DNA from: Agaricus subrufescens
Taxonomy: Eukaryota > Basidiomycota > Agaricomycetes > Agaricales > Agaricaceae
Length of the DNA stretch: 64,000 bases
NCBI GenBank assembly: GCA_029945375.1
Contig: CM057065.1
Location: 1,736,001-1,800,000, forward strand
Reading direction: 5' to 3'
Shown: positions 57,196-64,000 of the stretch, one piece after another
Layout: each line of letters starts with the position of its first letter
How positions within the stretch are numbered: position 1 is the stretch's first letter
Position numbers and translations under genes: made by a program
Notes under the pieces: model-generated
Databases searched by the model: none
Told to the model about the DNA's origin: nothing
Seen by the model: only the letters and a program-made list of their open reading frames with translations

Positions 57196-59854
57196 TTAGG
57201 TCACAACCATAGTTTCCGAATAAGCTGGTGGAGGTGCATTACCATCCTCACGTTGCCCACCTGAACTGTGCATATGCCGCAGTGAGTGGTTAGTCGCCTC
57301 GAGTTCCTGACAACGTCTCTGTAAGTCAGCGATTTTCCTTTCACTGACTTCTTCGATCCCTGCCACACGCCTCGTCATCAGATTAACTTGTCTGTCGAGT
57401 GCTCCCCTCTCTCCCTCTAGTTCGTTGATCCGACGTTGAAGTTCGTTATCCGAACTTGTTGCGTGCATTCTTCTCATGATTTCTTCTAGTGTTTGTATTT
57501 CCGACTTTAATCCCGTGTTTTCTCTTCTCAAGCTATCCACTTCTGCTTGATTTTGGCTCGTTAGAAGGATGGTAGACATCTGTTCTTGCATGCTCCGTTC
57601 GCGATGTTTGAGCGCATCGTTTTCCTTTGTAACGTCTCTCAACAACATCTGCAGTTCCCGTTTACTGCTACCCTTATTCTGAGGATCCGTAAGCATTTTC
57701 TCCATTTCAGTCAAACGCGTCGCAATCGAATTCTTCTCCACTTGTAAATTCTGCATTTTATCTTCAGATTTCCTCAACTTCTCCTCAACAGACTCCTTTT
57801 CCGTCTTCAAATCGGTAAAATTTTGTTGAAGTGTCCGGTTTAGCTGAGTAAGTTCTGCCACAGAGTTCAATGTATCCCGAAGCTCGCTCTCGACTTCTTC
57901 ATGATCACCGAGAAGACGAGTCAACCTAATCACTTCAAGCGATAGCTCTTCTGATCGATCAGCCCCGTCATTCGCTTGGACTATTTGACCCATAGCGGTT
58001 TCCATCTCCTGAACACGTTTTTTCAGGCGTTCGTTATCTTCTTTGAGAGCCTCATTGCGTTCGCGATATTGATTATGCTCCTTTAGCTGTGTCAACAGTT
58101 CTCCGACTTGAGATCGAAGCTGTTTGGTTTCGGCCCTCATCTCTGTAATCATATCCGGATCTGGATGGACGACAGCGGGGGAAGGAGGGGGAGGTTGCGG
58201 AGAAACAGGTGCGGAAGTTGAGGGAACTCGAAGGTCGTTGTAATGGCGAACTGGAGATGTAGGAGATGTCCTCATAGTGCCATGATGAGAAGTAAAAGGG
58301 TTTTGGAAACCGATATTAGCAGGGGGAGATCTCGTTATGGGAGTGACTTCAGGTATGGCAGCGATGCTGAACCGGTTCTTGAGCTCGTATTCGGCAGGTC
58401 TGAAAGGACGAGCAGAAGTAGATGCTGAGGGTGAAAAGGAGGTTGTGCGTCTGAGGGGTGGGGATGCGGGCAGTGACAAAGATGGTTTTTTAGAGGCTGG
58501 CGGGGGTGGGGGAGGAGCTTTCTTGCGAGGCTGAGATGGTGCAGAAGCGCGCCGTAGGTGGCTTTGAGGTCTAGATCTCATCGAAGGTGGGATAAGGGAC
58601 CTCGGAAGTTCCAAAGGCGGAAGTTCATGACCTTCCAGTCTTCTATAGATAAGATGTATTGCAACCGCAAGTTGATCTTTGTTTAACTTGTTATCATGTC
58701 TTAAGTCAACAAGTTCCCTGGGACGACGTCAGCCGCTTAAAGAGCGATTTCACCCAAAAATAACAAACCATATTTCAGCCACGTCGCTGGCTGGTAACCT
58801 GAAGAACTTGAGCATGAACCTAGCAGACTCATCGCCATCTACAAGGCCTGACATATCAGTATCCAGGGTATCGAAATGGCGGCTTGCTTCGGCTTGTTCG
58901 AGAGTAGAAACGTCCCAAGACTCTGCCTTGGGTTGTTCGTGTTGGCTGATGACATTCTTGACTGAAATAGATGGTGATTTCCAAGGTAAGGGTGCTGACT
59001 TCGGAGGGGGCCGGGGTGTAGCAAATGGGGAGTGTGACTTGACGCTGAGTTGATCATAGATGTACTGGGGTATAGAGGATGGCAGCGTTGCAAGTTGGCA
59101 ATTCTTGAGAGCCTGGATCAAATACATGCCGACTGCGAACTCGATATTGTTTAGTGAACCCCTTCCTTCGGTGTCGATGAGATTCCTGTGATCCGTCGTC
59201 AAAGCTTTTTCAACGCCGAGAGATAAGGTTCTCACCAAATTTGATCGAGTTCACTGAACGATAAGTTGGTCTTGAGGAAAATATCTCGCACCTTCTCCCC
59301 TGGAAGAACATTGTAAATATATTTAGCAAAGTAGAACAATAAACACTCACCATCAAGAAGACCATTGACGGGGTTAGCTTCCCGGAAGGCACGATTGAAT
59401 TCAATCTTGTCATGAAGGTTAACAGGCGGCAGTTGCACGGGCGCTGAGTCCCATTTATTCTCCCAGACATCCTTTAGTGTCGGTAAAGGACCATTGGCTA
59501 CTGAGATTCAGAAGATGATGATGTAAGAGGTAAGAAAAACATACAATAGTTAAGGAAACTCCGATTAATGGGCTTTCCAGACTGCGCCCAACCAATTAGC
59601 CGAACGGCGATCGCCAACTCCCTCTCAGAAAGGTTGCCATCCTGATCTTCGTCTGCCATAGTCCAGATACTGGACAAATCTTCATTGGAGAGACCGCTAC
59701 GCTGCAGGATGTCGACCGCAGTCTCTGAGTCTAATTGTGGACTGCCATCGAGACTTGACGACGCGATAGAGTTGGCTTTTGCATACTCTAGTATGGCGGC
59801 TACTATGGATAGTTCCCCCTGAGTGGGAACGAATTCGAGGGCAGAGGTGGACAT
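57196..59854 (-). CDS. EH-domain endocytic scaffold (Ede1/Eps15-like)
   Basis: Three EH domains are visible. The first runs from 'EFVPTQGELSIVAAILEYAK' to 'LSSIWTMADEDQDGNLSERE', with a good EF-hand loop and 'IAVRLIGWAQSG'. The second runs from 'NLHDKIEFNRAFREANP' to 'GRGSLNNIEFAVGMYLIQ'. The third runs from 'QAEASRHFDTLDTDMSGLVD' to 'KLNKDQLAVAIHLIYRRLEG'. A Pro-rich, basic linker ('KKAPPPPPPASKKP') follows, then about 260 residues of coiled coil and the end 'PPPAYSETMVVT'. EH domains bind NPF motifs of epsins and other adaptors at clathrin-coated sites. It is shorter than yeast Ede1 and shows no UBA domain, so it may be a reduced paralogue. The start MSTSALEFV was chosen because the first EH domain begins a few residues later. 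Confidence 0.87.
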
Positions 59855-60854
59855 TCAGGTTGGGTAACTGCGTGGCCACCTGGCTGGAAGTGACAGAGTT
59901 GGCGGGCATATCCTATGTTAAGCCTGATCGAATTCTGATGTAGTGATCGTGTTCTTTTTGCAGGGCGGAGTCCGAGGCTGTGCTTAACACCTGCGCATTC
60001 CAGTGCTCAGGACGACGCACCTGACCATCAAGGTCCAAGTCGTTGTCCTATGATCTCATCCGCTGTACCCGGTCAGTCAGCATACCGCCAGCGTCCAAAC
60101 TTTGGCACAACTTACAAGTGCGGTCTGCGCGACATGGATACGGGAGATGCTTCTGTTACGCGTACGTGGACACGGTTCCCACCCCTTGAATCCTGTCATC
60201 GCGAGTACCGGAGGTTCGCTCCAGGTATCGTGATCTCTCCACGCGGCAGTCAGAGACTGAGAGTTATACAAATTTGAATTTAGCTTGTTGTGATGCGTGT
60301 ATTGAAAGAAGTTGGGAAACATGGTACTGATTGATCAGCGCCTCTAACTTGCCAACAGTACATTCGCTTACTCCAAAGGTACCGTCGAATAGTCTACGGG
60401 GAAGGTGATGACCATGTGCACTAGTATCTCCAAAGGTTTATAATTAGCTCCCGATCAACTTCATGAGGAGGTTGGCGCTCTCGTCTTCTACGCTTAACCA
60501 GTTATGTTAATATTCCCATGATATATGTAGGGGGTCGGTTTTAAAAACATATAATCACAGAGCCCAATGAACAATCCCGAAAAAATTACATACAGACGAT
60601 TATACAGTACATAGGCTACTAAGGAAGGGAGCGTTATTACGAACGCCACCCGTGGCTGATGTGTTCTACTAAATCATGAATAAACAGTTAGGCATCAAAG
60701 ATGACGCGGAAGATCATAGACGTAATGATGAATTTAGAAAATAAGGAGAGTGTGTAGTCCGATAGACCAGCTTCAAGGACGAAGGATAAGAAAGAAATGC
60801 GCATGTCTAGCATACCGGAGCAGTGTGATAGCAGTACGATCTTTACCAGAGATC
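59855..60854. other. intergenic region of 1.0 kb
   Basis: The EH-domain gene (start) and the HMG gene (end) are both on the minus strand. No ORF of coding character was found. AT-rich DNA at 60500-60770 is probably the HMG 3' region. Confidence 0.5.
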
Positions 60855-62208
60855 TTAAGCCAACATGTCAGCGTCCGCGTCCGTTGGCATTGAGAAATTG
60901 TCTGCATATAACAGGTCAGAGCTGAAAGAAGGAACGGAGGATAGTGAGAGGTAGATTTCAGAGTCGGACAGGAAATTTGTCTCATCAAAAGAGATGAGCG
61001 AGGAATGCAGTGGTGGGGTTCGAAAATCGGGGCCGTATCCAGCGGAACTTTGTTCAAAGAAGCTTTGTGTCTCTTGGAGATCTGGAGCATTAGAAGGGAG
61101 TGACGATAAAATGAGTGAGTCGGTAAAGATGGAAGGACAGTCGTTCAGTTCGGAAAGTTTGATGTCTCCGAAACCGGGTTCGGGTAAACCAATCACATCG
61201 GAATCACAGAAGGCAGGCGTAGAGGGTACAGAGTAGATGTTGCAGTCGGGAGATAACTCCCGTACCATTGACACTGGTGTCAATGGTTCTTCAACACATG
61301 GCTGAAGGCAGTGGATGAGCCTGAATGTGCTTGGAAGTCCAAGTGAGGATGCTTACCTCAGGCTGACTCTGACTCTGACTCTGATACAAGTCTCTTTGCC
61401 AGTCCATACTTTCCCAAGGATGTTCTTCACTATCTCTGGGGTCGTATTCAGACATACTGTCGCGTGTTTCCTCAGAGTCGGCCCGTACACTATGATCGGC
61501 ATCGTCTGATACAGGGCTCGGAAGGGGCTGGAACTTCTTCTTTGTGGAAGTTCGTGGAGAGCGCTTTTTGGCTTTCTTTTTCGTGGCCTTTGATTTCTGC
61601 CTCTTCTTGTGTTTTGTTTTCTTTGTGATAACCGTGGAGGGAAAGCCTTTTGGATACATCTTGTTCCAAACTGCTCGAATCCGGAAGTGCCACTTTTTGT
61701 AGCGAGCCTTCTCCGACTCTGAGACATCTTGCCTCCAGGAAGCACCAGCAGTTTTACTGTAGTCTTGCTGGTTGCCGTTTGGGTCGACTTCCTTTGCCTT
61801 TTGGACGTATTGGCTCCGGTACAGCATAAAGTCATTAGCCACTTTTCCCATTTCTTCCGGAATAAGAGTTGGGAACTCGGCCTTGAAGTCGGACAAGACG
61901 TTGCGGTCCTCGTCAGAAAGTCGCGCCAGCGCAGCCTTTATAAGAGGATGAAAGGACGCCTTGACTGATGAAAGGAACTTTTAGCGATGAATCGGGAAGA
62001 GAGAATTATATATTACCTTTATACGTAAGAGGTCTTGAGGAGTTCTTCGATGTTGCGGTGGCCGACATGACGGAGGATAGAAGGAAAAATTTTCGAAAGT
62101 CAAGGCGCAGAATCTGAGGGACAATGGATGAAAATTTATTGGCCTTTTTGAGTCATGGCGCATAGACTCTTCATGCGAGGAGCGACGCGTCCTACGTGTC
62201 GGCGACAT
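60855..62208 (-). CDS. HMG-box transcription factor
   Basis: Exon 1 starts MSPTRRTRRSSHEESMRHDS and ends 'TPQDLLRIK'. Exon 2 carries 'FHPLIKAALARLSDEDRNVL', then the HMG box 'ANDFMLYRSQYVQKAKEVDP' with 'DYSKTAGASWRQDVSESEKA' and 'RYKKWHFRIRAVWNKMYP'. A Lys/Arg-rich nuclear signal ('KKTKHKKRQKSKATKKKAKK') follows. The C-terminal half is acidic and Ser-rich, with a Gln-Ser repeat and 'DSEIYLSLSSVPSFSSDLLY', and is likely a transactivation region. One box places it among sequence-specific fungal HMG regulators, the group that includes Ste11-like and mating-pathway factors. There is no evidence for a mating-type locus here. The start could also be a nearer internal ATG, but only this frame joins the exons. 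Confidence 0.8.
61362..61385. repeat. CTCTGA hexanucleotide repeat
   Basis: About four units encode Gln-Ser repeats in the HMG-box protein on the minus strand. Confidence 0.7.
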
Positions 62209-63075
62209 GACAATGCGTTGTCCAAAGGGAGATAGAAATCGGTAGAAGGATCTGTTCAAGTTGCATTCAGTGCCCACAAAGCGAACCTATTTGGACGCGC
62301 CCCTGAAACGGCCATCATCAGAGTGGGCCTACGTTTTTCGGATGGATTTTCTTGCTGGTACGGAACTGTGGTGCATACATTAACTGATTCAGCGATTTCC
62401 TTGGCCGAGCAGCTGCAGTTTTACTGCAGATTTTTTACATTTGTTGCACCGCTGTATACCTCCCACCTCGAGTGGCACCAGCGTGACCGAGTCCATGCGT
62501 CAGGAGAGTTTACGACATTCGGTTGCTGTCCGGCTGCAGGGATACCCAAGTACAAGGTCGCTGGACCAGTCGTATCAAATGCTGTGGAAAAACTTTGAAA
62601 CAATCCTGAAGAGAATACGACAGCTTGAGAACATCCCGTCGGGGAGCGGCGGGCTAACAGTTACGCGCCAAGGATCCTGACTTTGCAAGTCAAAAAAAGA
62701 ACAAAGTCCAGGGGAGTAGTATGAAACTAGACCGCGGCACTGTCGTCGAATGTGAATGGGATTTCCGGCCGTTGGTGAGTTGTTGGCCCGGGATTGCGTA
62801 GGTGAAGCATTTTCGGTGAATAAAAATAGAAAGAAGGGGGAAAAGACAAATACTACTATACTCGGGCAACAATGGGGAAGGCGGCGGATGGATACACAGT
62901 GGCAGACCGAGACAGATTGTTGCCGTGCCCACACGACCCCATCTCCGCCCACTGGGGGGTGGGAGCTGGCCAAACGGTGGGCGGACACGATCCGGGGTAA
63001 CGGTTTCCATATTTGGTGTGGCCACTCTGTGCTCGGCGACGACCTTGCCACCCTGTCCCTCATACCGTTCGCTGC
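62209..63075. promoter_or_regulatory. divergent promoter region, HMG / Sec2-like
   Basis: This 867-nt region separates two divergent genes. A short inverted repeat, CTGCAG-TTTTA-CTGCAG, lies near 62411-62427. Open frames here have no conserved motif. Confidence 0.4.
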
Positions 63076-64000
63076 ATGGCAGATGATACCCTGGACGCGG
63101 TTCAGTCAGATCACACCGTTGCTGGCAACGACATACCCAATGGCAAGACCAACCACTACGCCGCAGATCCCGAGGCCCAGGACATGGTCATCGAATCTCT
63201 CCGGGGCCAGATCCAGGACCTGTTCTCCCAAGTGACGCAGCTCAATTCCAAGCTTGTCAAGTCCTATGATCGCGTCTCTGACCTCGAGGACAATCTCCAT
63301 GTTACCTCTGCGCAACTGCGGACCTCGTCTGTCAAGATTTCTCAGCTCGAGCTCGAAAGAACGCAGCACCTCGCCGCACTGAACACCGGGTTATTAGTCG
63401 AGAAACACCATGTCACTACTGAGTTGAACCGGCTCATGGAGAAGGCGACGGAAGAGGCTGCCCAGCGAGGACAAGCCGAGAGTGCTCGTGTTGCCATCGA
63501 AAAGGAACTTGATGACCTTAGTGCTACTCTTTTTAATCAGGCAAATACCATGGTGGCGGAGGCCCGATATGCACAGCATCTTAGCGAGAGGAAGGCTGTA
63601 GATGCCGAGCAGGCCCTCAGGAGTGCGGAGGAAGCCGTCGGCGCAATGCAGCAACAGGTCCAAATTCTACAGGAAGACAAGGAGACCGCAGAACGAAAGG
63701 CGGCAGAAATGCTGTCTTTCTCGGGTTCTGGTGGAGACAATTGGGCTTCTGGAAAGGACTACGGCCCTCTCCTTCCTTCACTTCGACTTTTTGGCTCTCA
63801 TCTTCCCTATCAAGAGTTCGTTTCGTTTGTCGCTCATCTTCGGCAACTCCATATCAGCTCCCAAAGTCATCCAGCAATGGCCACCATTCTTTCTTTGCCG
63901 TTTCTGGCGCGATTATCGACCGAGGATTCGTAAGTCAAACCTCGCGGTCCTCGCGATACAGTTGCTGATGCTAGTTTTCTCTGTAGGGAGCCTACCCTCC
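63076..64000 (+). CDS. Sec2-type Rab guanine nucleotide exchange factor (5' part)
   Basis: The ATG at 63076 gives MADDTLDAVQSDHTVAGND. A continuous coiled coil follows, with 'ESLRGQIQDLFSQVTQLNSK' and 'LVKSYDRVSDLEDNLHV'. The characteristic Sec2p block is 'LFNQANTMVAEARYAQHLSE' then 'AEEAVGAMQQQVQILQEDKE'. This coiled coil is the exchange site for Sec4/Rab8 on secretory vesicles. 'LPYQEFVSFVAHLRQLHISS' begins the downstream domain seen in basidiomycete homologues. An intron starts at about 63931 (gtaagtc) and the next exon begins 'EPTL' at the window edge. The gene continues beyond 64000. Confidence 0.85.

Noticed and set aside
60855..62208. A mating-type locus around the HMG-box gene
   Set aside because: No homeodomain pair, pheromone receptor or pheromone precursor was seen nearby. 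One HMG box alone is not sufficient.
1..64000. tRNA genes, rRNA, CRISPR arrays, terminal repeats of transposons, and a biosynthetic gene cluster
   Set aside because: Eye scanning for T-loop motifs such as GGTTCGAATCC, spaced direct repeats, reverse transcriptase or transposase motifs, and PKS/NRPS/terpene synthase motifs found nothing convincing.

Overview
This window reads as nuclear DNA of a filamentous basidiomycete, most likely a mushroom-forming Agaricomycete. Genes are dense, on both strands, and split by many short introns (about 40-60 nt, GT..AG). Several proteins belong to families common in that group: a kinase-like protein, a membrane-anchored WD40 protein, a large disordered F-box protein and a Kre6-type glucan synthesis protein. 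I see no rRNA, tRNA, CRISPR array, intact transposon or prokaryotic feature. Twenty-four protein genes can be supported, one truncated by the right edge. All exon joins were made by eye and need transcript support.

Layout. 0-9 kb: a small secreted cysteine-rich protein, then on the minus strand a HAD hydrolase, an ELYS-type nucleoporin, a secreted M43 metalloprotease and a kinase-like protein. 9-24 kb is the densest part: a membrane WD40 protein, the CAAX prenyltransferase alpha subunit, an ALYREF/Yra1 mRNA export factor with an 831-nt intron, Pol III subunit Rpc31, a Rud3-type golgin, and an F-box protein whose start codon lies 38 nt from the golgin's. 24-37.5 kb is sparse: tRNA-dihydrouridine synthase and a divergent pair of oxidoreductases (zinc polyol dehydrogenase and SDR) sit among gene-poor stretches of 2.4, 3.8 and 2.8 kb. 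37.5-52.9 kb is metabolic: malic enzyme, a full-size ABCC transporter, the E2 subunit of 2-oxoglutarate dehydrogenase, homoserine dehydrogenase and an acetoacetate decarboxylase-fold protein. 52.9-64 kb: an unrecognised spliced gene head-to-head with a Kre6-like protein, a three-EH-domain endocytic scaffold, an HMG-box regulator and the start of a Sec2-type Rab exchange factor.

Most genes are unrelated housekeeping functions, so this is not one biosynthetic cluster. Some neighbours may share control: the divergent polyol/sugar-acid dehydrogenases, the divergent Yra1/Rpc31 pair, and the golgin/F-box pair. The least expected observations are the internally duplicated cysteine-rich protein whose two repeats share Cys spacing and intron positions, the long Yra1 intron (reminiscent of the autoregulatory yeast YRA1 intron), the 38-nt divergent start-to-start spacing in a GC-rich island, and the orphan gene next to KRE6.
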